A DNA stretch of 28,403 nucleotides, from positions 1 to 28,403 of the forward strand of contig CALASV010000291.1 of assembly GCA_937888895.1 (NCBI GenBank), read 5' to 3'. This stretch comes from an uncultured Clostridia bacterium (GTDB taxonomy: Bacteria; Bacillota; Clostridia; Lachnospirales; Lachnospiraceae). Positions 16,032-23,844 of the stretch are shown piece by piece. Positions within the stretch are counted from its first letter, which is position 1, and the number at the start of each line of letters is the position of its first letter. Made by a program: the position numbers and the translations under genes. The notes under the pieces are model-generated. The model saw only the letters and a list, made by a program, of their open reading frames with translations, did no database searches and was not told the DNA's origin.

Positions 16032-18863
16032 ATGACAGAATTAACAAACATAGAACAAAATTTAGAAACAAAACAACAAGAAAATACACGAAAAACAGAA
16101 CATACAAAGACAGAAGAAAGCGACATCCAAAATATAGATACAGAAAAACTAGAAACTGCAAGAAAATATTCTGAAGCAGTACAAAGAAAGTGGAAAAGAG
16201 AGAATACGCAACCATGGGAAGATATTTGCTCTGCAGGAGAAGTAATTCTTCGAGCTGCTTTAGAACAACTACCTTCGGAAGAAGATACTTCCACAGAAGC
16301 TTATAAAATAGGAAAAAAGAAATTATCTACAGCTTCCGAACTTCTTGCAGCAATAGGAGCAAGAAATGTACATGAAATAGTACTGACAAAAGCAACTACA
16401 ATAGCAGACATTACCTTTCAAACGGAAAAACTAATTACAACAGGAAGTATAACATTTACTGACTTTCATTTATCAAAAAAAGAGTTCCAAGAAAAACTAG
16501 AAGCTGCGAAATGTTCCAAAAAAGTTATCAAACAGATAGTACAACATAGAGAAACGATAAAAAATACATTAGAAACAAAACAGATTTTTCTTACCTTTGT
16601 TTGTAACAATAACGGAACAATAGACGAGGAGCTTATCCATTTTTTACAAGAGAAAGAAAGCTATCATTCTTCTTTATTCTTTGGAGAATTTGTAAAAGTA
16701 GCTTCGACTTACTTTGCTTCTTCTACCGACTCTATGTTAAAAACAGTTAATCCTGTTACTATGACTCTAAAGGAATTAAAAAATCTCATCAAAAATGCAG
16801 ATAAACTAGAGATTACAGGTAGTGATAAAATAGTATTACAAGAACTTTATCGAGTTAAAGTTACTGAAAAAATAAAGCAACAAACTTCCTATGCGTTAGG
16901 AATGCGTGGAGCTATACATACTCTAAATCATTCATTAGAACTGATGACAGAACCTATGGAAGAAGATACGATTCTATCTGGTGTAAGGCAATATAAAAAT
17001 ATATGTGATATGGGAAAAACAGCATACGCTATGTTGAAATTTGCAGGAAAAGTGTCAGGAACTACAATGGTTATTGCTGGTAGAACTATTTTTTTGAATC
17101 CCGTTTCTAAACAGATAAATAAAAAACTAAAACAAGAAGCCCTTTTTCTCAAAAATACTACAACTACAACGATAAAATCTACAGAAACCATAAAACAACT
17201 AGAAAAAAGCATTCATCAAACCAAGCAAAAGATACAACAAAATAAGAAAATCGTAGCATTAAAACAAAAGGCAGAAACTATCCGACAAACAACAAAGACA
17301 GTAGAGCAGAAAGCAGTACAACTAAATCAACAAAGAAAAAGAATAACAAGAAAAATAAAATATAAAAAACAGAAAACAATGCGTATCCTAAAGAAACCAA
17401 TACAACTCGCATTTTCTCCAATCAATATAATGTCTTCTGTATTTTTTTATGTGAAAGAGTTCTTTCGAAAAAAGCTAGTTTTGCCAATCGCAGGAGCAAT
17501 TTTACTATTTCTTTTCCTTTATATCACACTAATTGGAATCTCAGGCTTTACTATGACATTACTAGATAAAGCAAAAGAAGTAGTATTTCTACCCTCCGAA
17601 GAGATGCAACAGTTGGTACAATATTTGCATCAAAAGACAGAAACCGTGTATCAAGAAGCTCTTGCTCCATTATATAATAGCCCTATTTCTAATAAAGTAT
17701 GTTATGATATACCTTTATACTGTTATGGTAGTCCAAAGTCAGAAAATGACCCAACAAGCGAATATTATCATAACGATGGTATAACAATGGATACGTCTTT
17801 ATGGAATGGTTGGCATATTTCCTATTTAGATAGTAAAGGAACTATGATAGAAAACTACACTTCTAATATAAAAGATATCTTATGTCTTGCTACCGTAATG
17901 ATGGAAAATAATGCGACTACTTGTGAAGCATATAAACCTCTAGTAGAAGAACTATGGGAAGGTATGAAACCAATCATTACGATAAAAGAAAGTGAACTGT
18001 ATCATACGATTTATTCTACGGATACCTTTCCATTCGACGGAAGTGTATATTACTGCAACGATACATCATTTTATGAAGCATATGAGAAAGCAAAAGCAGA
18101 AGGAGTTTGCTTTTATGATTCTGTTGTAACAGAACAAAGTACAACATCAACTAGTTTTGGTTCTAATAGTTCTGGAAGTGGTTGTACTTATGAAGAATGG
18201 TGTGATTTAGAATGGCATTGCAATAAAACAGAACATGACCATACATCAAATTGTAATACAAAAGATTGTTCTCATCAATGTAACGAACTATGTGTCACAG
18301 AATGTATTCATATACATGAACGTAACTGTTGTAGTAAAACCTATCATGTTCATAGCAATAATCAATGTTATGAAGAAAAATACTATCGAGAATATAAATG
18401 CCCTGGACATACCCCATTGCATTGTTCTTATGGCTATCGAGATATTTATGTTTATGTTACATTATTATCCAAAGAAGATGTCTATGCTGGAATAACAACA
18501 CCTGAACAAACTACTATCAACTATCTTGCCCCAAATAGTTTAGAATTCACTACTTTAGAAAATAAAACAGCTACTATACAGTATAATATGAATTCAAATA
18601 GTGATAGAAAACAAATACAGTCCTTTTTTGAAAAAGGAACATGGGATTATGAAACGCATAAAACCTTTGCCTATCACAATAACTCTACAGGAACATTTAC
18701 TTGTAATATTCCAAACTTAAATCAACTTCACTCTAGTGCTATGAAAGAGGTGACACACTGTAATGGAGCAATTGAATGGTGTGATAGACTATATGATAGT
18801 GATTGGAACGAATTATATGGTGTTGTTTTGGATAATCCAATGCCGATTTGGAACCATCAATAA
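16032..18863 (+). CDS. Large conjugation membrane protein with Cys/His-rich outer domain
   Basis: A 943-residue protein resembling the CD1107/CD1108-type mobile-element proteins of clostridial ICEs. Residues 1-340 are charged and mostly helical. Residues about 360-465 are Lys/Gln/Thr-rich and very basic. One strong transmembrane helix lies at about 483-510 (PIAGAILLFLFLYITLIGI). The C-terminal 430 residues are outside. They contain a Cys/His-rich block at about 717-797 with repeated H-x-H and C-x(3-4)-C patterns (for example CNTKDCSHQCNELC), which may bind metal or form disulfides. The protein probably forms part of the transfer channel or its outer extension. AAGGAAAAGAG precedes the ATG at 16032. 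It is the last gene of its operon. Confidence 0.7.
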   Translation: MTELTNIEQNLETKQQENTRKTEHTKTEESDIQNIDTEKLETARKYSEAVQRKWKRENTQPWEDICSAGEVILRAALEQLPSEEDTSTEAYKIGKKKLSTASELLAAIGARNVHEIVLTKATTIADITFQTEKLITTGSITFTDFHLSKKEFQEKLEAAKCSKKVIKQIVQHRETIKNTLETKQIFLTFVCNNNGTIDEELIHFLQEKESYHSSLFFGEFVKVASTYFASSTDSMLKTVNPVTMTLKELKNLIKNADKLEITGSDKIVLQELYRVKVTEKIKQQTSYALGMRGAIHTLNHSLELMTEPMEEDTILSGVRQYKNICDMGKTAYAMLKFAGKVSGTTMVIAGRTIFLNPVSKQINKKLKQEALFLKNTTTTTIKSTETIKQLEKSIHQTKQKIQQNKKIVALKQKAETIRQTTKTVEQKAVQLNQQRKRITRKIKYKKQKTMRILKKPIQLAFSPINIMSSVFFYVKEFFRKKLVLPIAGAILLFLFLYITLIGISGFTMTLLDKAKEVVFLPSEEMQQLVQYLHQKTETVYQEALAPLYNSPISNKVCYDIPLYCYGSPKSENDPTSEYYHNDGITMDTSLWNGWHISYLDSKGTMIENYTSNIKDILCLATVMMENNATTCEAYKPLVEELWEGMKPIITIKESELYHTIYSTDTFPFDGSVYYCNDTSFYEAYEKAKAEGVCFYDSVVTEQSTTSTSFGSNSSGSGCTYEEWCDLEWHCNKTEHDHTSNCNTKDCSHQCNELCVTECIHIHERNCCSKTYHVHSNNQCYEEKYYREYKCPGHTPLHCSYGYRDIYVYVTLLSKEDVYAGITTPEQTTINYLAPNSLEFTTLENKTATIQYNMNSNSDRKQIQSFFEKGTWDYETHKTFAYHNNSTGTFTCNIPNLNQLHSSAMKEVTHCNGAIEWCDRLYDSDWNELYGVVLDNPMPIWNHQ

Positions 18864-19089
18864 ATTTTTCAATAAAAGATTTTTCATAAAAGCACACACA
18901 GTTTTTCTACAAATACAACTAACTTTTTCTATATTTCCATAAATTGTAACAGCAAGTATCTTTCTTCTTTTATTGAAACTGAAATATTTCTTAATTATAG
19001 GTTATTTTTACTATTTTTGTCATATTTTGAGACTGAAAAAAATTTTTTTAATTTTTTCACTTTTTTATGTCCATAGTTTTAGCGACTTT
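18864..19089. other. Non-coding AT-rich gap with a long-range inverted repeat
   Basis: No gene is visible in these 226 bp. TTTCAATAAAAGA (18867-18879) is the exact reverse complement of TCTTTTATTGAAA (18966-18978), 86 bp apart. The left arm begins three bases after the stop of the large membrane protein, so it may be part of a terminator or mRNA-end structure. The remainder is T-rich. Confidence 0.35.
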
Positions 19090-19118
19090 CAGCACTGACG
19101 ATTAAAAATTTTTTATAA

Positions 19119-19208
19119 AAAAACCTCCCATTTTGAATGGAATTGCGAGATAATAGAATTGAACTAAAAAATATTTCTTCGCAAGCCCCTCAAAGAAAGG
19201 AGGTTTTT
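19119..19208 (+). promoter_or_regulatory. Inverted repeat that can hide the transposase ribosome site
   Basis: AAAAACCTCC (19119-19128) is an exact complement of GGAGGTTTTT (19199-19208), which contains the only good ribosome-binding sequence (AAAGGAGG, 19196-19203) near the transposase start. A transcript that enters from outside the IS would fold and mask it; one starting inside the left arm would not. Sequestration of this kind is established for other insertion sequences such as IS10 and IS50. Confidence 0.55.
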
Positions 19209-20546
19209 ATCAAGAAAACGAAAGAATCTATTAATAGAAAAAACGCAAGGGAACACTTGGCACAGTTTCATCTAGGTTGTGAATTAGTCAAAGTCATTCG
19301 ACATTTTTTTCCGAATCTGTTACCGATGCTTCGGCAAGTCCATGACCCAAGACATCCAAGTTATATTACCTATGATAGTTCTGTGTTATTAATGACTCGA
19401 ATTCTTTCTTCTATATTTTACATCAGTAGCATGAGAAAAACAAGTATTGAATTTAATTCAGAGACCGTCATTGAAAATATTGGAATGCTTTGTGAAACAG
19501 AAGAACTTTCAGAATTACCTTATTGGGAAACTATTAATAAGTATCTAAAAAAAATCGACCCAAACGAATTACAGCATATCGTATGTGAATTAGTACGACG
19601 ACTTCTGCGAAGTAGAGCATTTGAACAAAGTAAAATAAGAGGAAAATACTGGCAAATTTTAGTAGATGGTACTTCCTTAGGAAGCAGTCGAACGGAATGG
19701 GATAAGCGAAGTCTATATAAAGTTCATAACAAAGGGACAACGGAAGAATATAAGGAGTATTATTATTATGTGGTAGAAGCAAAGTTGGTATTACAAGATA
19801 ACATCATCGTTAGTATTATGACAGAATTTGTAGAAAATGAAGGAGAAGAAGTAGAAAAACAAGACTGTGAGCGAAACGCTTGTTATCGTTTGATGGAGCG
19901 ACTAAAGAAAGCGTTTCCGATGTTGCCGATCTGTTTGTGTGGAGATAGTTTATATGCTTGTGAACGATTTTTTGAGGAATGTAAAGCAAAGCATTGGCAT
20001 TTCTTATTGAGATTTAAGGAAGGAAGTATTCCTTCTATCGACAAGGAATATCAATCTTTAAAACAACTCCAGAACCATGGGTATGAAAAAGAAAAAGGAA
20101 GTCAAACGGGTTGGTATGATTATGTGACAAAGATAGAGTATCGCAATACTACATTGCAAATGGCAGAATATAAAGAAACAGGAAAAGAACAAAGCTTTTA
20201 TTTTATCACAGATTATTCTATCCAACATAAAAATATAGAAGCTTTGATAGAAAGTGGAAGAAAACGATGGAAGATAGAAAATGAGGGATTTAACACACAA
20301 AAAAAGCAAGGGTATTACTTAGAACATAGGTATAGTAAAGATTATCAAGGGACAAAAAATCATTATTATTTGATACAAATAGGACATATGATATCCCAAA
20401 TCATAGAAGTATGGGAAAAACTATGGAAAAAAGCAAAACAAAGTAGGGAACAAAAACATCGGCGATTGTTAGAAGCATGGAAAACAGAAAAAATAAAGGA
20501 CTATGAGGAAGAACTAGACAGAAGGATACAAATCCGATGGAGCTAG
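19137..20546 (+). CDS. IS transposase, DDE (IS4-like superfamily)
   Basis: A 469-residue protein with a transposase RNase H-like core. The first catalytic Asp is in QILVDGTSLG (Asp 177), the second in LCGDSLYACE (Asp 270), and the Glu is in RKRWKIENEGFNTQKK (Glu 381 or 383), which resembles the R(3)E...K signature of the IS4-like superfamily. The C-terminal tail is basic. The ATG at 19137 has no ribosome site. The strong AAAGGAGG at 19196 is placed for an ATC codon at 19209 (residue 25), so translation may truly begin there or at the ATG in the loop of the hairpin. The frame is intact, so the element may still be active. I am not certain of the exact IS family. Confidence 0.85.
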   Translation: MELRDNRIELKNISSQAPQRKEVFIKKTKESINRKNAREHLAQFHLGCELVKVIRHFFPNLLPMLRQVHDPRHPSYITYDSSVLLMTRILSSIFYISSMRKTSIEFNSETVIENIGMLCETEELSELPYWETINKYLKKIDPNELQHIVCELVRRLLRSRAFEQSKIRGKYWQILVDGTSLGSSRTEWDKRSLYKVHNKGTTEEYKEYYYYVVEAKLVLQDNIIVSIMTEFVENEGEEVEKQDCERNACYRLMERLKKAFPMLPICLCGDSLYACERFFEECKAKHWHFLLRFKEGSIPSIDKEYQSLKQLQNHGYEKEKGSQTGWYDYVTKIEYRNTTLQMAEYKETGKEQSFYFITDYSIQHKNIEALIESGRKRWKIENEGFNTQKKQGYYLEHRYSKDYQGTKNHYYLIQIGHMISQIIEVWEKLWKKAKQSREQKHRRLLEAWKTEKIKDYEEELDRRIQIRWS

Positions 20547-20674
20547 AGATAGGAATAGAGAGGAAGGTGATGTTAAAAATTAGGAAAGATATAAAAAAGA
20601 AAGAAAAAGGTAGGGAAACTATGTTCTTTTTTAGTAAGAAGAAACGATATCAGAAAAAAGAAAAGAAAATAGTT

Positions 20675-20700
20675 ACCCTAAGAGGGTGTTAAAAAAATTT
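20675..20700 (+). terminator. Short hairpin after the transposase
   Basis: ACCCT (20675-20679) pairs with AGGGT (20683-20687) over a 3-nt loop. The stem is followed after GTT by an A-run and a short T-run, just inside the right inverted repeat of the IS. It is a weak terminator candidate. Confidence 0.3.
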
Positions 20701-20731
20701 AATCGTCAGTGCTGTATAAGAAATAAATTTC

Positions 20732-20760
20732 TTTTTATTTTATTCTTAAAATGTTATAAT
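20732..20760 (+). promoter_or_regulatory. Possible promoter of the Rpn-like gene
   Basis: TATAAT at 20755-20760 is a perfect -10 hexamer. The -35 position 17 bp upstream reads TTTTTA, a poor match. The site lies just outside the right end of the IS, about 100 bp before the start codon, leaving a leader in which I see no obvious structure. Confidence 0.35.
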
Positions 20761-20857
20761 AATATAAAGTAGAGGAAGTTACACAAGTACAGCATTATAG
20801 ATAACAGGTATGGCATATTTAAATCTATAAGTACTATTAATAAAAGTGAGGTGTATA

Positions 20858-21829
20858 ATGGGAACGAGAAATGTTAGAACAAAGAAGTATATGGGAAACA
20901 ATGATAAGTTTGCAGACCTATGTAATTACTTTTTATTCGATGGTAAACAAGTGATTCAACCAAATGATTTAAAAGAGAAAGATGTTACAGAATTAGGATT
21001 GCCTTATACTGATAGAGGTTATATGGCATTAGAGAAAGTTCGTGATTTATTAAAGTCTTGTGTTGTAAAAACGGCAGCAGGTATCACTTACTTAGTGATT
21101 GGGATTGAGAATCAAACAGATATTCATTATGCGATGGTAATACGTAATATGTTAATGGATGCGTTAAATTATGCGACACAAGTAGATGCATACGCAAAGA
21201 AGCATCGCAAAGATAAAGATTTAAAAGGGGATGAATTTTTATCGGGATTTGCAAAGACAGATAAATTACATCCAGTCATTACAATTACTATATACTGGTC
21301 ATCTGGTGCATGGGACGGTGCAAGATGTCTACATGAAATGTTGGATATTCAAGATAAGAACTTGCTTTCTTTTATTCCGAATTATTCTATGAATCTGATT
21401 GTACCAGAGGAACTAACAGACTTTGATAAATTCCAGACAGAGTTAGGTACAGTATTTGAGATTTGTCACTGTGCAAATGATAAAAATAAATTTCTTAATT
21501 TGATTGAATCAAGAAGAGAAAACGGTTTTTATCTTGATCGTGAAGCTGTTGAAATGTTGAATGAGTGTGTAAATGTTGGTATCAAGTTGCCAAAATCGAA
21601 AGGAGATGTAGTCGATATGTGTAAAGCTGTTGAGGATTTGAAAAATGAATTTGAGGCGAAAGGCAAGGCTGAAGGTAAAGCTGAAGGAAAAGCTGAAGGT
21701 AAGGTTGAAGGCGAACGAAATATGTTAGTAACTTTAGTAAAAGATGGAATCATTGATATTTCAACTGCTTCCAAAAAGGCAAATATGACAGTGTCTGAGT
21801 TTGAGAAGTATATGGAAACTAATGTATAA
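20858..21829 (+). CDS. Rpn-like PD-(D/E)XK nuclease-family protein
   Basis: The ATG at 20858 has GAGG 6 bp upstream; an in-frame GTG 12 bp earlier overlaps that site and is rejected. The 323-residue protein resembles the Rpn/PD-(D/E)XK 'putative transposase' family. It starts with an N-terminal segment NDKFADLCNYFLFDG, then a core with YLVIGIENQTDIHYAMVIRN, where Glu and Gln fit the (D/E)xQ-type active site. A C-terminal helix carries the tetrapeptide repeat KAEG/KVEG four times (DNA 21657-21716, 12-bp units). E. coli Rpn proteins are recombination-promoting nucleases; this relative's role is unknown. The tetrapeptide repeat is common in the family and its copy number varies. Confidence 0.8.
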   Translation: MGTRNVRTKKYMGNNDKFADLCNYFLFDGKQVIQPNDLKEKDVTELGLPYTDRGYMALEKVRDLLKSCVVKTAAGITYLVIGIENQTDIHYAMVIRNMLMDALNYATQVDAYAKKHRKDKDLKGDEFLSGFAKTDKLHPVITITIYWSSGAWDGARCLHEMLDIQDKNLLSFIPNYSMNLIVPEELTDFDKFQTELGTVFEICHCANDKNKFLNLIESRRENGFYLDREAVEMLNECVNVGIKLPKSKGDVVDMCKAVEDLKNEFEAKGKAEGKAEGKAEGKVEGERNMLVTLVKDGIIDISTASKKANMTVSEFEKYMETNV

Positions 21830-21845
21830 CTAAGTAGATGAAGTA

Positions 21846-21959
21846 CTACAAATTAATAGTACCTCTAGTTGATTCAACTAAATTTCCTAATTGTTCCATA
21901 GTAAGACTTTGGTTAAATCGTAATTCGCGAAGTCTTTCAGAAAAATTTGAAAAAAAGAT
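21846..21959 (-). pseudogene. Fragment of an XRE-type helix-turn-helix regulator
   Basis: Reading the minus strand from 21959 to the TAG at 21846-21848 gives an open stretch of 37 codons containing FSERLRELRFNQSLTMEQLG followed by NLVESTRGTIN. This is the N-terminal half of a Cro/CI-type DNA-binding domain, cut off in the recognition region. No ATG start or ribosome site precedes it. It looks like a broken regulator left between the Rpn-like gene and the toxin-antitoxin pair. The pattern match is clear for so short a piece. Confidence 0.6.
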
Positions 21960-22035
21960 AAAAACATTATATAATCATGCCATTTCAAAATCATAATGAA
22001 ATAAACATAATTCAAAAAAACTAACATACAATAAA

Positions 22036-22084
22036 AATGTACACTTTGTACATTATTGACATTTTGTATCTATTTTGTTATAGT
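22036..22084 (+). promoter_or_regulatory. Promoter and probable operator of the Phd-like/HicA-like operon
   Basis: TTGACA (22056-22061) and TATAGT (22079-22084) are 17 bp apart. Just upstream, AATGTAC (22036-22042) and GTACATT (22048-22054) form a perfect 7-bp inverted repeat with a 5-bp spacer, ending one base before the -35. This placement fits an operator for autorepression by the antitoxin, a common arrangement in toxin-antitoxin operons. Confidence 0.65.
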
Positions 22085-22109
22085 GGAGGTATAAAAGGAG
22101 ATGATTGCT

Positions 22110-22535
22110 ATGTTAATGGAACAAGCTACAAATGTAAGAAAAGAATGGAGTACAGTTTGTGATAGTGTTATTCACAACAAACCTAAATTTATTAAACGTA
22201 CTAGAGATAAGATGTGGTTTTCTAATCTTGAAACTATGTCTGAAATCCTAAAAGCTTACCATTTTACTGCTGAAAGATTTTTAGAAGAAGATGGTTCTGT
22301 TACATTATCATTAAATGAAATAGATTTAATTGAAAATGGAGCAGATGAAGAAACAGCCCGTATTAATATGGGGAATGCCATTTTGGAATATTCAATGGAT
22401 TATTATAATGAATATGAATTGTTTAGTCATAGTCCTAATCGTAAGAGTCATATTCCGTATATATTCAAGGCTTTGATTATAGATAATCCGAAAGAGATAG
22501 GAGAGTTGATTGAATGCCAAGATGGAAAGAACTAA
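22110..22535 (+). CDS. Phd/YefM-like antitoxin with a C-terminal extension
   Basis: The ATG at 22110 is chosen because AAAAGGAG lies 9 bp upstream; an ATG 9 bp earlier directly abuts that site. The 141-residue product begins with a Phd-like segment, ATNVRKEWSTVCDSVIHNKP, which lines up with the start of the YefM protein at 25804 (VRENFKTLCDKVFHGE). A further region of about 95 residues follows, longer than usual for Phd antitoxins, and may bind and neutralise the toxin. The gene overlaps the toxin gene by 22 bp. The operator-like palindrome upstream supports autoregulation. The antitoxin assignment is inferred from this alignment and from the partner. Confidence 0.68.
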   Translation: MLMEQATNVRKEWSTVCDSVIHNKPKFIKRTRDKMWFSNLETMSEILKAYHFTAERFLEEDGSVTLSLNEIDLIENGADEETARINMGNAILEYSMDYYNEYELFSHSPNRKSHIPYIFKALIIDNPKEIGELIECQDGKN

Positions 22536-22732
22536 AGAGATTCTGTGAACGAGATGGATGGGAACTATATAAAGATACAGACCATTATTTTTATCGGAAA
22601 ATAGAAGAAGATGGAAGTGTCAAGATGACAAAAGTTTCTAAAGGTTCAGGAGAAATTCATACAAGGATGTGGAAAGAAATATTAAAGAAACAATTAAAAG
22701 TTACGCAGGAGTATTTTAATAGTAGAATATAA
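22514..22732 (+). CDS. HicA-like small toxin
   Basis: A 72-residue protein with the pattern of HicA-type mRNA interferases. It starts WKELKRFCERDGWELY, has DHYFYRK around the expected catalytic His (residue 24), a Lys-rich strand, and a C-terminal helix MWKEILKKQLKVTQEYF that parallels the terminal helix of HicA. HicA toxins cleave mRNA. The usual partner is HicB; here the overlapping upstream gene looks like a Phd-type antitoxin instead. No own ribosome site is clear, so translation is probably coupled. It is annotated in related genomes as a translational-repressor-type toxin (general knowledge). The frame is intact. Confidence 0.65.
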   Translation: MPRWKELKRFCERDGWELYKDTDHYFYRKIEEDGSVKMTKVSKGSGEIHTRMWKEILKKQLKVTQEYFNSRI

Positions 22733-22780
22733 AGAAACTTATTGGTGTTATACGCAGAAAAAGAAAGTGAGGGAAATTTT

Positions 22781-23467
22781 ATGAAAAGAAAAAGTTATAT
22801 TTTAGCCACAATGTTAGGTTTATGTGTAGTGGCTGGGTGTCAATCGGAGAGTACTTCGGCGGAACTACCAACTTCTACGCCTGTGATTACAGCAACTGCT
22901 ATACCAACTGCTGCCAATACGCCAACACCAACAGTTGAGCCAACGGCTACAGATGTTCCAACACCAACAGTTGAACCTACGGCTACAGATGTTCCAACAC
23001 CAACAGTTGAACCTACGGCTACAAATACACCAAAGCCAACAGTGACGAGTACTCCTAAGCCAACAGCAACGCCTAAGCCTGAAGGAAAGTTAGAGAGTTG
23101 GCAGGAATGGGCTTCTGGGTACTCTGATAAGTTTAAATTTGAAATCATTAATCCTAGTGAATCTCAAATCGAGAGAATGGGTCTTATTGAATCATTATAT
23201 ACTAAGTATGATATGCCAATTACAAAAGGTATATATGAAAGTACTTCATATTATACATTAGATCATCTTGCTTGGCAAGAATTTATAGGATGGACAAATA
23301 ATAGAGAACATTTTGATAAGCAAGGTAAGTGGATTGGAGAACTCAGTAATGTAAACAGATTTGGTTTTGTAGAGTCTAGTGCAGATGGTAAACAATTCTA
23401 TTCTAGTGAAGCACAGCAGTGGTTAGATGCACCAACTCCGCAAATGACAGAAGATGAGTTAGAATAA
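22781..23467 (+). CDS. Lipoprotein with Pro/Thr repeat stalk, probably truncated by a stop
   Basis: The ATG at 22781 follows AGTGAGGG by 7 bp; an in-frame TTG 39 bp earlier lacks this support. The product has a lipobox VVAGC with Cys 20, so it is a surface lipoprotein. Residues about 30-105 form a Pro/Thr/Val-rich stalk with three 12-residue units (VEPTATDVPTPT type). A C-terminal domain of about 120 residues follows, of no family I recognise. The stop TAA at 23465-23467 is followed in the same frame by 7 codons and then the next entry, which reads like a continuation. The original protein may have been about 352 residues long. Confidence 0.72.
   Translation: MKRKSYILATMLGLCVVAGCQSESTSAELPTSTPVITATAIPTAANTPTPTVEPTATDVPTPTVEPTATDVPTPTVEPTATNTPKPTVTSTPKPTATPKPEGKLESWQEWASGYSDKFKFEIINPSESQIERMGLIESLYTKYDMPITKGIYESTSYYTLDHLAWQEFIGWTNNREHFDKQGKWIGELSNVNRFGFVESSADGKQFYSSEAQQWLDAPTPQMTEDELE
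22922..23029 (+). repeat. Three 36-bp direct repeats encoding the lipoprotein stalk
   Basis: Units at 22922-22957, 22958-22993 and 22994-23029 each begin CCAACACCAACAGTTGA and differ at only a few positions, mostly near the end of the third. They encode PTPTVEPTATDV-type dodecapeptides. Copy number of such repeats can change by slippage or recombination and would alter stalk length. Confidence 0.85.
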
Positions 23468-23488
23468 ATAGGGCATCGTATTAATAGA

Positions 23489-23836
23489 ATGGGGTGGTTT
23501 CTTGAGTATGAGTATGCATTAGAATCAGCAGTTCTTGGTGTAGGGCAGTATGAGACTGTAGGTCAGAATCCATGGGATGAACATCCTGTAACACATTTAC
23601 TTAAGTCAGATACGACAGCACTTGTTGTGTACCGTGTATCTGAAGATGTAATTGCTGAATGTTACATTACTGTAGAAGATGCTGAAAAACAGAGTAGTAC
23701 AGATGGATTTATTCCATTTGTTAAAGCAAGTGTTGCCAGAGATTATACTTGTGCAACAGTGGAAGAACTCGTAGAGTTTTTACAGGAAGTATGCGTAAAG
23801 GTTGGAGACATATCTTATCTTTATAGAAAGGAATGA
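23489..23836 (+). pseudogene. In-frame continuation of the lipoprotein after a stop codon
   Basis: 115 codons are open from the ATG at 23489, with no ribosome site before it and no signal peptide. The frame is the same as the lipoprotein's, and the residues between the stop and this ATG (IGHRINR) extend naturally into MGWFLEYEYALESAVLG, an amphipathic helix. The domain has GQNPWDEHPVTHLL and a C-terminal helix VEELVEFLQEVCVKVG. I read it as the C-terminal third of the lipoprotein, cut off by a nonsense mutation; an independent small gene translated by coupling is less likely. Its stop TGA overlaps the ATGATG start region of the next gene. Confidence 0.55.
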
Positions 23837-23844
23837 TGGATTAT

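Larger units (their letters stand above)
19090..20714 (+). mobile_element. Complete IS element, DDE transposase type, 1625 bp
   Basis: The left end (19090) begins CAGCACTGACGATTAAA and the right end, read on the other strand from 20714, begins with the same 17 bases. Further T-rich matching follows on both sides. One transposase gene fills the interior. I see no clear target-site duplication: the left flank ends GACTTT and the right flank starts TATAAG, so the duplication is either absent, very short, or lost. The element sits between the end of the transfer operon and an Rpn-like gene. Confidence 0.85.

Noticed and set aside
15986..16294. Minus-strand frames of 102 and 73 codons at the start of the large membrane-protein gene
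   Set aside because: Both are antisense to a well-supported gene with a good ribosome site and lie in low-complexity Lys/Thr-coding DNA.
18180..18430. Zinc-finger DNA-binding domain in the large membrane protein
   Set aside because: The Cys/His-rich block lies on the outer side of the only membrane helix, so a DNA-binding role in the cytoplasm does not fit.
19080..20724. Target-site duplication around the IS
   Set aside because: The flanks GACTTT and TATAAG do not match; no direct repeat of useful length is present.
22840..23148. Minus-strand open frame of 102 codons rich in Val/Gly
   Set aside because: It mirrors the Pro/Thr repeat of the lipoprotein and has no independent support.
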